Position numbers and translations under genes: made by a program. Shown here piece by piece: positions 1-5,894 of a stretch of DNA of 6,797 bases (position 1 is the first letter of the stretch; every line of letters starts with the position of its first letter). The stretch covers positions 1-6,797 of the forward strand of contig JAAZLD010000005.1 of the NCBI GenBank assembly GCA_012799495.1, in the 5' to 3' direction. This stretch comes from Desulfitobacterium sp. GTDB taxonomy: Bacteria > Bacillota > Desulfitobacteriia > Desulfitobacteriales > Desulfitobacteriaceae. Below the pieces are notes generated by a model, which was not told the DNA's origin, made no database searches, and saw only the letters and a program-made list of their open reading frames with translations.

Positions 1-56
1 CAGGGCTGATGATACTTGGACCGCAGGGTCCTGGGAAAGTAAGTAGTTGCCAGGTA
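1..56 (+). rRNA. rrf: 5S ribosomal RNA, 3' portion (5' end outside window)
   Basis: The opening bases match the 3' half of bacterial 5S rRNA. There is a GATGATACTTGG segment, the short hairpin GGACC-GCA-GGGTCC, a GGGAAAGTA segment equivalent to the usual GAGAGTAGG, and the closing strand TTGCCAGG that pairs with the 5' end of the molecule. Roughly half of a 115-120 nt 5S gene is present. The mature 3' end is placed near 55-57 by analogy with other 5S genes and is not exact. A strong terminator follows within ten bases, as expected for the last gene of an rRNA operon, so 16S and 23S probably lie just upstream. Confidence 0.9.
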
Positions 57-61
57 ACAGC

Positions 62-90
62 AAAAAGACCATCATCTCGATGGTCTTTTT
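62..90 (+). terminator. Bidirectional intrinsic terminator of the rRNA operon
   Basis: A perfect 12-bp inverted repeat (62-73 with 79-90, core GACCATC/GATGGTC) encloses a 5-nt loop. A run of T closes the right arm and a run of A opens the left arm, so it can act on both strands. On the plus strand it ends the rRNA operon. On the minus strand it lies 18 nt past the stop codon of the small ORF at 108-197. Confidence 0.92.
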
Positions 91-107
91 GTGTGTATGC
101 ATTATCA

Positions 108-197
108 TTATCTTATAACTTTTAACCACTCTTCAGTGATATCAAATATGCTGACAATCGGCACCTCGTCAATAGAAACTTTTTTCTGCTTAATCAT
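108..197 (-). CDS. Small hypothetical protein, 29 aa
   Basis: This short reading frame starts with ATG at 197-195, ends with TAA at 110-108 and encodes 29 residues. The peptide begins MIKQKKVSIDEVP, ends ITEEWLKVIR, and is mixed-charge and soluble-looking, with no membrane segment, signal peptide or cysteine. Evidence that it is real comes from its surroundings. An AAAGGGGG ribosome site (212-205) sits 7 nt before the ATG. A promoter with a perfect TATAAT lies about 120 nt further upstream. The bidirectional terminator at 62-90 follows the stop. I recognise no family. It could be a regulatory leader peptide, a free microprotein or the remnant of a longer gene; its complete set of expression signals argues against a remnant. 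Confidence 0.55.
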   Translation of the reverse strand: MIKQKKVSIDEVPIVSIFDITEEWLKVIR

Positions 198-204
198 AAT
201 ACTG

Positions 205-212
205 CCCCCTTT
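205..212 (-). promoter_or_regulatory. Ribosome binding site of the 29-aa ORF
   Basis: On the minus strand this reads AAAGGGGG, followed by a 7-nt spacer and ATG. The purine run and ideal spacing are the main reason to accept such a short reading frame. Confidence 0.6.
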
Positions 213-279
213 AGTAAATCTGATATTAGAAAATGTTATTTAAAGAAGTTAAGAGTGAAGTAGTGGAAAAGTAACCAAC

Positions 280-312
280 GTTAGAATTGAGATAGTACTA
301 TCATTCACTAAC
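280..312. repeat. Nested dyad symmetry, operator-like or leader hairpin
   Basis: A perfect 12-bp palindrome GATAGTACTATC (291-302) lies at the centre of an outer inverted repeat, GTTAG (280-284) and CTAAC (308-312). Both share nearly the same centre (about 296). For the minus-strand promoter at 321-349 this covers the first transcribed bases, a usual site for a repressor. In RNA it could also fold as a two-part stem with an internal loop. No regulator is recognised. Confidence 0.35.
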
Positions 313-320
313 CTACTTAT

Positions 321-349
321 ATTATAAACTATTAGCTCATCTCGAACAA
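321..349 (-). promoter_or_regulatory. SigA-type promoter for the 29-aa ORF
   Basis: On the minus strand TTGTTC (349-344) and a perfect TATAAT (326-321) are separated by exactly 17 nt. Transcription would begin near 314 and give a leader of about 115 nt before the start codon. The -35 matches the consensus at only three of six bases, but the -10 and spacing are ideal. The predicted start point falls at the edge of the dyad at 280-312. Confidence 0.5.
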
Positions 350-433
350 GTGAAAGTTATCGTTTTCCCAAAGTTTAAATATTCGATTACTTTTGTATTT
401 TTAATCTTTTATGAATAGACACTTAGAAGAATT

Positions 434-463
434 TTGAAATGGTAAGATTTTTGGCTGTTAAAT
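434..463 (+). promoter_or_regulatory. Possible promoter of the tauE-like/yaaA operon
   Basis: TTGAAA (434-439) and TTAAAT (458-463) are 18 nt apart upstream of the transporter gene. Alternative -10 boxes nearby are TATGAT (463-468) and TATAAA (479-484), neither of which has a good -35. The region is so AT-rich that the exact promoter cannot be fixed by eye. Confidence 0.3.
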
Positions 464-472
464 ATGATAACA
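456..472. repeat. 17-bp dyad TGTTA-N7-TAACA upstream of the transporter gene
   Basis: TGTTA (456-460) and TAACA (468-472) form an inverted repeat with a 7-bp centre, overlapping the likely -10 region of the plus-strand promoter. The position suits a repressor site. The arms are short and the region AT-rich, so chance is possible. Confidence 0.25.
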
Positions 473-514
473 TACATATATAAAATTCAGTAACAAGGCT
501 GGGGGAATAAATAT

Positions 515-1297
515 ATGGATATCTTTATTGGCATGATAATTGGCTTACTGTCAGGTTTCTTTGGTGGCCTCGTTGGTTTAGGTGGCGGAATCATTATGAT
601 TCCACTTATGGTAGGTATTTTGAAAATCTCTCAACATATGGCCCATGGTACTAGCTTAGTAGGTGTTTTTTTTACTGGGCTTATGGGAGCAATTACATAT
701 TCTATGAATGGTTTCATTGAATTGATGCCTGGTCTAATATTAGCAGCTGCAGCCATTATAACGGCCAGATTTGGAGCTCGCTATGCTAATTCCCTTCCTG
801 AGTGGAAGTTAAAAAGAGCCTTCGGATATTTTCTGTTCTTTGTAGTTATCCTTTTTTGGTTAAAACCATATATCGGGGATTTTTCTCTATCCGCAGCTAC
901 GTTTGCTAAAGTAATCATCTTGCTTTGTATCGGGGCTTTTACAGGATTTCTTTCCGGAATGATGGGAGTAGGCGGCGGAACTATTATGGTACCTGCTATG
1001 GTAATTTTCGCGGGTATGGGACAGCAAGTTGCCCAAGGAGTTTCTCTCTTTGCTATGATTCCTTCATCGGCTATTGGAGCTTTAACTCACCACCGTAACG
1101 GAAATGTGCAAACGAAAATTTTACCTGGCTTAATAGTAGGTATATTGATAGGAACATTTTTTGGCGGCTCCTTTGCTCAAGTTTTACCTGAAATAGCTTT
1201 GAGAGTTGTCTTTTCAATAGTAGTTATTTATACAGCTATAAGAAATGTCAGAGCTAAAAAACCAAAAACCCTTAAAGAATCAGCAAATCAGAGTTAA
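515..1297 (+). CDS. TauE/SafE family membrane transporter (sulfite exporter-like)
   Basis: This is a 260-residue, very hydrophobic protein with about eight predicted membrane helices, the usual size and topology of the TauE/SafE (DUF81) family. Members move small organic or sulfur anions such as sulfite, sulfoacetate or related compounds across the cytoplasmic membrane, but the substrate cannot be read from this sequence. The internal duplication typical of the family is plain. A glycine-rich GLGGGIIMIP block (21-30) is echoed by GVGGGTIMVP (151-160), HGTSL (44-48) by QGVSL (174-178), and GAITYSMNG (58-66) by GALTHHRNG (188-196). The tail from about 245 is basic and probably cytoplasmic. The ATG follows a GGGGG run (501-505) with 9 nt spacing. 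yaaA begins 18 nt downstream, so the two are probably one operon. Confidence 0.88.
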   Translation: MDIFIGMIIGLLSGFFGGLVGLGGGIIMIPLMVGILKISQHMAHGTSLVGVFFTGLMGAITYSMNGFIELMPGLILAAAAIITARFGARYANSLPEWKLKRAFGYFLFFVVILFWLKPYIGDFSLSAATFAKVIILLCIGAFTGFLSGMMGVGGGTIMVPAMVIFAGMGQQVAQGVSLFAMIPSSAIGALTHHRNGNVQTKILPGLIVGILIGTFFGGSFAQVLPEIALRVVFSIVVIYTAIRNVRAKKPKTLKESANQS

Positions 1298-1315
1298 AAA
1301 TGAGGATGGTAATGC

Positions 1316-2080
1316 GTGAAAATCATAATTTCACCGTCTAAGAAAATGCATATGGATGAAGATTCCCTTCCGTCTCGTAGTACTCCAGCCTATATTAAAA
1401 AGGCTGACAAACTTAAAGAATATCTGCAAAGCTTAACCTATGAGGAACTAAAGGAATTACTTAGCTGTAATGATGAAATCGCCCAGCTAAACTATGAGCG
1501 TTATCAAAGAATGGATTTGTATGGTTATACAACTCCGGCGATTTTATCCTATGACGGTATTCAATATAAATACATGGCTCCTCAGGTTTTTGAATATAGA
1601 CATTTTGATTATATAGAAAGGCATTTGCGAATCTTATCCGGCTTTTATGGTCTATTGAAACCTTTTGATGGGGTAGTACCCCATAGATTAGAAATGCAAG
1701 CTAAACTAAAGACACCCTTCTGCCGCAACCTTTATGACTATTGGAGAGATGATATCTACCGGGATTTGACTCAAGACGGTACTACAGTTATTTTGAATCT
1801 GGCTTCAACGGAATATAATAAAATAGTGAAGAAATACCTAACCCCGGATGTTAAATATGTTACCTGTATCTTCGGTGAGATGATTGAGGATAAAATAGTG
1901 GAAAAAGGGGTTTATGTAAAGATGGCTCGGGGTGAAATGGTTCGTTTTATGGCAGAAAATAATATCCAAGAACTTGACGATATTAAATATTTTAATCGAC
2001 TTAATTTTGTTTATCAGGAGGAGTTTTCCAATGATACGAATTTTATCTTTTTGAAGAATGTAAATCAAGGAAAAGAGTAA
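1316..2080 (+). CDS. yaaA: Peroxide stress protein YaaA (DUF328/UPF0246)
   Basis: The 254-residue product matches the YaaA family in length and in its conserved blocks. These are ISPSKK at the N-terminus (5-10), HLRILSGFYGLLKPFD (103-118), HRLEM (123-127), NLASTEY (161-167) and KMARGEMVRF (202-211). In Escherichia coli YaaA is induced by OxyR, limits free intracellular iron during hydrogen peroxide stress and so protects DNA; the fold is also reported to bind DNA. The start is GTG at 1316, preceded by GAGGATGG (1302-1309). An ATG at 1312 is in another frame and stops after nine codons, so GTG is the correct start. The gene follows the TauE/SafE transporter by 18 nt and is closed by the terminator at 2104-2139. 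Nothing in the sequence shows peroxide regulation here. Confidence 0.93.
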   Translation: MKIIISPSKKMHMDEDSLPSRSTPAYIKKADKLKEYLQSLTYEELKELLSCNDEIAQLNYERYQRMDLYGYTTPAILSYDGIQYKYMAPQVFEYRHFDYIERHLRILSGFYGLLKPFDGVVPHRLEMQAKLKTPFCRNLYDYWRDDIYRDLTQDGTTVILNLASTEYNKIVKKYLTPDVKYVTCIFGEMIEDKIVEKGVYVKMARGEMVRFMAENNIQELDDIKYFNRLNFVYQEEFSNDTNFIFLKNVNQGKE

Positions 2081-2103
2081 CTCAGGAACATCATAGGGAT
2101 ATT

Positions 2104-2139
2104 AAAGGACTATGCAGCCATGCCTAGTCCTTTATTTTT
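2104..2139 (+). terminator. Intrinsic terminator after yaaA
   Basis: AAAGGACTA (2104-2112) pairs perfectly with TAGTCCTTT (2125-2133). Inside, GCA (2114-2116) pairs with TGC (2121-2123) around a GCCA loop, with one mismatch between the two stems. The sequence ATTTTT follows. It sits 24 nt past the yaaA stop, ends the tauE-like/yaaA unit and separates it from the MTHFR/FAD unit. Confidence 0.82.
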
Positions 2140-2167
2140 GTATGGAAAGCCTCCTATCAGCCATACT
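2138..2167 (+). promoter_or_regulatory. Weak candidate promoter for the MTHFR/FAD-Rieske operon
   Basis: TTGTAT (2138-2143) and CATACT (2162-2167) are 18 nt apart, directly after the yaaA terminator and 30 nt before the start codon. Both boxes deviate from consensus. The placement is sensible because a promoter is needed between 2140 and 2198 unless the terminator leaks. Confidence 0.25.
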
Positions 2168-2197
2168 AAGGTTAATCACTTAGATGAGGATAGGAGA

Positions 2198-3784
2198 ATG
2201 AGTAATATGGAGAATTCTTTTAATAAGGAGAATACCTCCTTTAAAAACTCTATTTTAGATAAAAACACTTTCTCCACCACTTGGGAATTGGTGCCGGGAC
2301 GAGGGGCCTTTGAGAGATCCCAAGAAGCAGCCTTGTTAGCCGCTGAACAAGCGGCCAAAGGGGGGAAAGTCCATGCCCTGACTATTACGGACAACCCAGG
2401 GGGAAATCCGGCGATTCTAGCGGATTTTCTAGGTCAGGAGATTATAAAAATGGGGATTGAACCTCTGATTCACTTTACATGTAAAGATAAAAACCGCAAC
2501 CAACTGGAAAGCCAGCTTTATGCTCTAGATCGGGCAGGTATCCGAAACCTTTTAGTGATGACCGGTGACTATCCTCGTACAGGATTTGCCGGCAGGCCCA
2601 AGCCGGTTTTTGATTTGGATCCCACTCATCTTTTAAGGATTATCGGCGAAATGAACCAAGGGTTAGAAGTCAAAACTCCAAAAGGAACAGCACAGCACAA
2701 AGCTAGCGATTTTTTTGCCGGGGCAGTAGTTTCTCCATTTAAAACATTAGAAGCAGAGCAAATGGCTCAGTATTTTAAACTTAAAAAGAAAATTGAAAGC
2801 GGTGCTCAGTTTATCGTAACTCAATTAGGATATGACGCTCGGAAATTCCATGAAGTGCTTCAGTTTATGAAGCTTCATGAATATGATATCCCCGTAGTGG
2901 GAAATATTTATGTCTTATCCTATGGAGCGGCAAAACTCATGTCCCAAAATAAAATGCCTGGCTGCGTAGTAACAGATAAATTGGTTGCCGAACTTGATAA
3001 GGAGAGAAATTCCCCAGATAAAGGACGAGAGGCTAGGCTTCTTAGAGCAGCTAAAATGTATGCCTTTATGAAGGGTATGGGTTTTGCCGGAGTCCAGATC
3101 GGTGGTCATAATCTCAAGTACGAGGAAGTAGAATACATAATTGAAAAGGGCGAGGAACTTACAGCTAATTGGCAGGATCTTATTCCCGAATTTGATTATC
3201 CCATCCCTGATGGTTTTTATTATTTTGAAAAGGATGAAAAGACCGGCCTCAATACGGACAAGCCGGTAGATCGAGATGATATCCCCTTGGCATCACCGGT
3301 GGGTTTTCAGTTTTGGAGCATGTGGCAAATGCATAAATTAGCCTTTACTCCAGATGTAGGCCTTTTCAAAACTATGCAAAAAATCTACACTCATAAAAAT
3401 CCCAAACGCTACCCCTTTGAACATTTCATAAAAGCATTGATCTATGATTGTAAGGACTGTGGGGATTGTGCTTTGCTGGATTTGGCTTATCTTTGCCCTA
3501 TGTCTCAATGTCCCAAGTATTTGCGTAATGGTCAGTGTGGGGGAAGTTATAAAGGTTGGTGTGAAGTATATCCTAATGAACGGCAGTGTATTTATGTCCG
3601 GGTTTTCTCACGTCTCAAGAAGTATCGGGAAGAGGAACAATTGGATTCTTATCAGATTCCACCAGCCAATTGGGATCTATTTCAAACCTCTTCTTGGTAT
3701 AACTACTATCTAGGTAGGGATCATTCAGCTCTAACTTTAGGAATTCGTCCGCCAGAAGGGTTTCAAGGGGAGGGCATGCAATGA
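2198..3784 (+). CDS. Methylenetetrahydrofolate reductase-like protein, MetF-type barrel fused to cysteine-rich MTHFR C-terminal domain
   Basis: The 528-residue product has two parts. Residues about 27-320 resemble the MetF flavin barrel, with WELVPGRG (29-36, E30 aligned to the catalytic Glu), TITDNPGGNP (62-71), MTGDYP (121-126, the flavin-site Asp motif) and GAQFIVTQLGYDA (202-214). The C-terminal part (about 370-500) matches the MTHFR_C domain found in the MetV subunit of acetogen reductases, with Cys at 418, 421, 424, 433, 438, 447, 455 and 464, likely metal or Fe-S ligands. The family interconverts methylene- and methyl-tetrahydrofolate in the cytoplasm. The start was set at ATG 2198, 7 nt after GAGGA. 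An in-frame ATG at 2120 lies inside the yaaA terminator, and ATG 2207 is a weaker option. The stop overlaps the next gene as ATGA, implying translational coupling. The electron donor and physiological direction are not visible. Confidence 0.85.
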   Translation: MSNMENSFNKENTSFKNSILDKNTFSTTWELVPGRGAFERSQEAALLAAEQAAKGGKVHALTITDNPGGNPAILADFLGQEIIKMGIEPLIHFTCKDKNRNQLESQLYALDRAGIRNLLVMTGDYPRTGFAGRPKPVFDLDPTHLLRIIGEMNQGLEVKTPKGTAQHKASDFFAGAVVSPFKTLEAEQMAQYFKLKKKIESGAQFIVTQLGYDARKFHEVLQFMKLHEYDIPVVGNIYVLSYGAAKLMSQNKMPGCVVTDKLVAELDKERNSPDKGREARLLRAAKMYAFMKGMGFAGVQIGGHNLKYEEVEYIIEKGEELTANWQDLIPEFDYPIPDGFYYFEKDEKTGLNTDKPVDRDDIPLASPVGFQFWSMWQMHKLAFTPDVGLFKTMQKIYTHKNPKRYPFEHFIKALIYDCKDCGDCALLDLAYLCPMSQCPKYLRNGQCGGSYKGWCEVYPNERQCIYVRVFSRLKKYREEEQLDSYQIPPANWDLFQTSSWYNYYLGRDHSALTLGIRPPEGFQGEGMQ

Positions 3785-5340
3785 GGATTCATCAAGAAGA
3801 AGGAAAGTATTATTTGGAGAGGAATTTTCCCACTCCAGCATCACTTTGGATAGATTCTACCCCATCTACTTCTTACCCGTCTTTAGTAGGGGATACAAAT
3901 GTGGATGTGGCAATTATCGGGGGCGGAATGACAGGGATTACTACTGCTTACCTTTTAGCCCAAGGAGGGCTGAAAACAGTGGTCTTAGAGGCTGAGCGCA
4001 TACTTTTAGGCACAACAGGTCACACCACGGGGAAATTAACAGTACAACATAACTTAATCTATGACTATCTTCTTAAACAAATAGGAGAGGAAAACTCCAA
4101 GCTTTATGCTGAGGCTAATCGTGCTGCCATTGAATTTGTAGCAGAAACAATAAGAAGAGAAGATATCCAGTGCGATTTTAGCCGCCAAAGTGCTTATTTA
4201 TATACCCAAAAGAGAAGGCATATCAAGGCTCTAGAAAAGGAGTTTGAAGTTGCCTGCAAGCTTGGAATTCAAGCTTATCTTGTAGAGGATATACCTCTTG
4301 ATTTACCAGTTAAAGGGGCTTTGCGCTTTGACAACCAGGCCCAATTTCATCCTCGTAAATATCTTTTGGCCCTGGCAGAGAGGTTTATCGCTCAGGGAGG
4401 AAATATCTATGAACAGACCAAGGTAGTGGATATTAGGGGTAAGGGGCCTTTTATAGTACATACGGAATCAGGAGCCAAGATAAAGGCCGATTACGTGATT
4501 ATGGCTTGTCACTATCCATTTCATATTTTGCCTGGATTTTATGTAGCCAAGATTTATCAAGAACGGGAATATGCAATAGTGGTAAAGGCCAAAGAAAAAT
4601 TTCCAGGGGGAATGTATGTCAATGTGGAAGATCCTCCACGGTCTTTACGAGGTCTACCCACACCAGAGGAAGACCGGATTCTCATAGTGGGGGAAAGGCA
4701 CCGGACCGGAACGGGAAAAAATTTGACTGAGCATTATAAAAACCTAATGAAATTTGCTCAAGGGCTTTTTACTGTGGAAGATTTTCCTTTCCATTGGTCC
4801 ACCCAAGATTGTTCCACTTTAGATGATATTCCCTATATTGGTCCCGTTAGCAAAGATAAACCTAACCTATTGATGGCTACGGGATATCGAAAATGGGGTA
4901 TGACCCATAGTACTGTGGCAGCCCTTCTGCTGCGAGATGGGATTTTAGAGGGAAAATCTCCTTGGGAAGAAGTCTATAGCCCAAGTCGGGAAGGTAATCT
5001 TAAATCCAAGACCAGATTTGTCTTTAATACCGGAGATCTTGTTTATCACTTTGTTGGTGGTAAATTAAAAAAAGGTGAAAAAGAATATTCTTTAAGCCCA
5101 GGTGAGGCTGTTATTGCCAATATAAAGGGGCGACGAGGGGGGATTTATAAGGATCGAGAAGGGAAACTTCATATTGTGGATACCACATGCACTCATTTAG
5201 GCTGTGAATTACAATGGAATGATGGGGAGCTTTCTTGGGACTGTCCCTGTCATGGTTCACGTTATGATATAGATGGAAATCCTTTGCACGGCCCCACTCT
5301 CAAACCCTTAAAGAAAATTAGACTTGATAAATTAGAGTAG
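3781..5340 (+). CDS. FAD-dependent oxidoreductase with C-terminal Rieske [2Fe-2S] domain (YhfW-like)
   Basis: The 519-residue protein combines a DAO-type FAD domain with a Rieske domain. FAD binding is shown by the Rossmann motif G47-x-G49-xx-G52 after a beta strand, with E70 for the ribose, and by a late IPYIGP segment (350-355) followed by NLLMATGY (362-369). GHTTGKLTVQH (80-90) is typical of the YhfW group. The Rieske part (about 410-519) carries CTHLGC (C470, H472, C475) and CPCHGS (C488, C490, H491). C470, H472, C488 and H491 would bind the cluster, and C475 with C490 could form the stabilising disulfide known from high-potential Rieske proteins. There is no signal peptide, so it should be cytoplasmic. 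Translation is coupled to the MTHFR-like gene through a 4-nt overlap, with an AGGGGAGGG ribosome site at 3766-3774. The substrate is unknown for this group. The length fits Bacillus YhfW, a relative of unknown function. Confidence 0.88.
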   Translation: MRIHQEEGKYYLERNFPTPASLWIDSTPSTSYPSLVGDTNVDVAIIGGGMTGITTAYLLAQGGLKTVVLEAERILLGTTGHTTGKLTVQHNLIYDYLLKQIGEENSKLYAEANRAAIEFVAETIRREDIQCDFSRQSAYLYTQKRRHIKALEKEFEVACKLGIQAYLVEDIPLDLPVKGALRFDNQAQFHPRKYLLALAERFIAQGGNIYEQTKVVDIRGKGPFIVHTESGAKIKADYVIMACHYPFHILPGFYVAKIYQEREYAIVVKAKEKFPGGMYVNVEDPPRSLRGLPTPEEDRILIVGERHRTGTGKNLTEHYKNLMKFAQGLFTVEDFPFHWSTQDCSTLDDIPYIGPVSKDKPNLLMATGYRKWGMTHSTVAALLLRDGILEGKSPWEEVYSPSREGNLKSKTRFVFNTGDLVYHFVGGKLKKGEKEYSLSPGEAVIANIKGRRGGIYKDREGKLHIVDTTCTHLGCELQWNDGELSWDCPCHGSRYDIDGNPLHGPTLKPLKKIRLDKLE

Positions 5341-5425
5341 TTAAGAGTAGGTAAAGGGAACTATCCGATTATGGGTAATAGATTTACGAGCAATAGGTTA
5401 TGAATAGTAGGTGAACCCTAATAAG

Positions 5426-5477
5426 AAAACCCGGCTTCTTTTTAAGAATACACTCTTAGGAAGGATGCCGGGCTTTT
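5426..5477 (+). terminator. Long hairpin terminator after the MTHFR/FAD-Rieske operon
   Basis: CCCGGC (5430-5435) pairs with GCCGGG (5467-5472). Beyond a single bulged T (5466) the stem continues for 12 more pairs, some G-U (5436-5447 with 5454-5465), to a 6-nt loop. CTTTTAAA follows, and AAAA precedes the left arm. The stem is unusually long and the U tract short. It lies about 90 nt past the FAD/Rieske stop codon; the 85 bases between hold no gene I can support. Confidence 0.78.
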
Positions 5478-5495
5478 AAACTGAAACTTAATCTC

Positions 5496-5527
5496 TTGAA
5501 AAGATATCTATTGAAATAAGATATCTA
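5496..5527. repeat. Imperfect tandem repeat with palindromic AGATATCT cores
   Basis: Two adjacent copies, TTGAAAAGATATCTA (5496-5510) and TTGAAATAAGATATCTA (5511-5527), differ by two inserted bases. Each contains the perfect palindrome AGATATCT, so the pair is both a direct repeat and an 8-bp inverted repeat with a 9-nt loop (5502-5509 with 5519-5526). It ends 44 nt before the start of the small membrane protein gene and could be a paired operator or a leader hairpin. Confidence 0.5.
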
Positions 5528-5571
5528 ATTCGGTTGGCATGACATATTCTGATATGGAGAGGTGAATGATA

Positions 5572-5889
5572 ATGTTAAACCGGTTTATTCGAGAGTTAAG
5601 GATAGAATTTTACTGGCTTAAGAAAGATTTCATCCGTCGTTTTCAGTTAGACACACCTATAGGTTTAATTGGGGTAATAGCCTTATTATCAGGTCTAGGT
5701 CTGTTTATACTAATTAGTCAAGGAGTTGCTAAAATCTTTCGGGCGGCTATACCTTGGGTCAATGGTTCGGCAATTGGATCTATTTATTGGACATCTATCC
5801 TCTTTGCCATAAAAGTGAGCTTCATGTTTCTACTTTTTTCGGCATCAATTTTGATCTTACTTTGGTTAAAAACACGTTCAAGGCGTTAA
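5572..5889 (+). CDS. Small two-helix membrane protein of unknown function
   Basis: The predicted product is 105 residues. A strongly basic, partly amphipathic N-terminus (residues 1-25, rich in Arg and Lys) is followed by two membrane helices at about 29-50 and 72-98 and a basic tail, KTRSRR. By the positive-inside rule both ends should be cytoplasmic, with a short external loop around PWVNGSAIGS (61-70). I chose ATG 5572 because GAGAGG (5557-5562) lies 9 nt before it. An in-frame ATG at 5566 would leave only 3 nt, adding two residues if used. There are no cysteines or enzymatic motifs, and I do not recognise the family. The gene is preceded by the tandem repeat at 5496-5527 and followed 126 nt later by a glycosyltransferase, so a link to the cell envelope is possible but not shown. 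Confidence 0.75.
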   Translation: MLNRFIRELRIEFYWLKKDFIRRFQLDTPIGLIGVIALLSGLGLFILISQGVAKIFRAAIPWVNGSAIGSIYWTSILFAIKVSFMFLLFSASILILLWLKTRSRR

Positions 5890-5894
5890 ATTTG

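Larger units (their letters stand above)
198..514. other. AT-rich divergent intergenic region
   Basis: These 317 bases lie between the divergently oriented 29-aa ORF and the TauE/SafE gene. They hold the minus-strand promoter and ribosome site, the nested dyad at 280-312, the dyad at 456-472 and a weak plus-strand promoter. No tRNA, recognised riboswitch or credible further coding region is visible. The stretch from 350 to 430 shows nothing I can name. Confidence 0.6.

Noticed and set aside
233..274. Plus-strand 13-codon ATG frame in the intergenic region
   Set aside because: It has no ribosome site and lies antisense to the leader of the 29-aa unit; chance readily explains it.
1838..2068. 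Minus-strand open frame opposite yaaA (76 codons)
   Set aside because: It is entirely antisense to a well-supported gene, has AT-driven Ile/Phe/Lys composition, no ribosome site and no family features.
2176..2394. Minus-strand open frame opposite the start of the MTHFR-like gene
   Set aside because: It is antisense to conserved MetF-type motifs and has no expression signals.
2915..3109. Minus-strand open frame opposite the MTHFR-like barrel
   Set aside because: It is a short antisense shadow inside a conserved domain, with no ribosome site.
3444..3713. Plus-strand +1-frame open reading frame in the MTHFR C-terminal region
   Set aside because: It overlaps the cysteine-rich domain whose own frame carries the conserved CxxCxxC and NGQCGGS motifs. 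The alternative translation is low-complexity hydrophobic.
4506..4730. Plus-strand alternative frame inside the FAD/Rieske gene
   Set aside because: It is a shadow of the real gene, with no ribosome site and no recognisable features.
5534..5550. Possible sigma-54 promoter (TTGGCATG resembling the -24 element)
   Set aside because: The -12 element at the required distance reads TATT with no GC pair, so the essential half is missing.
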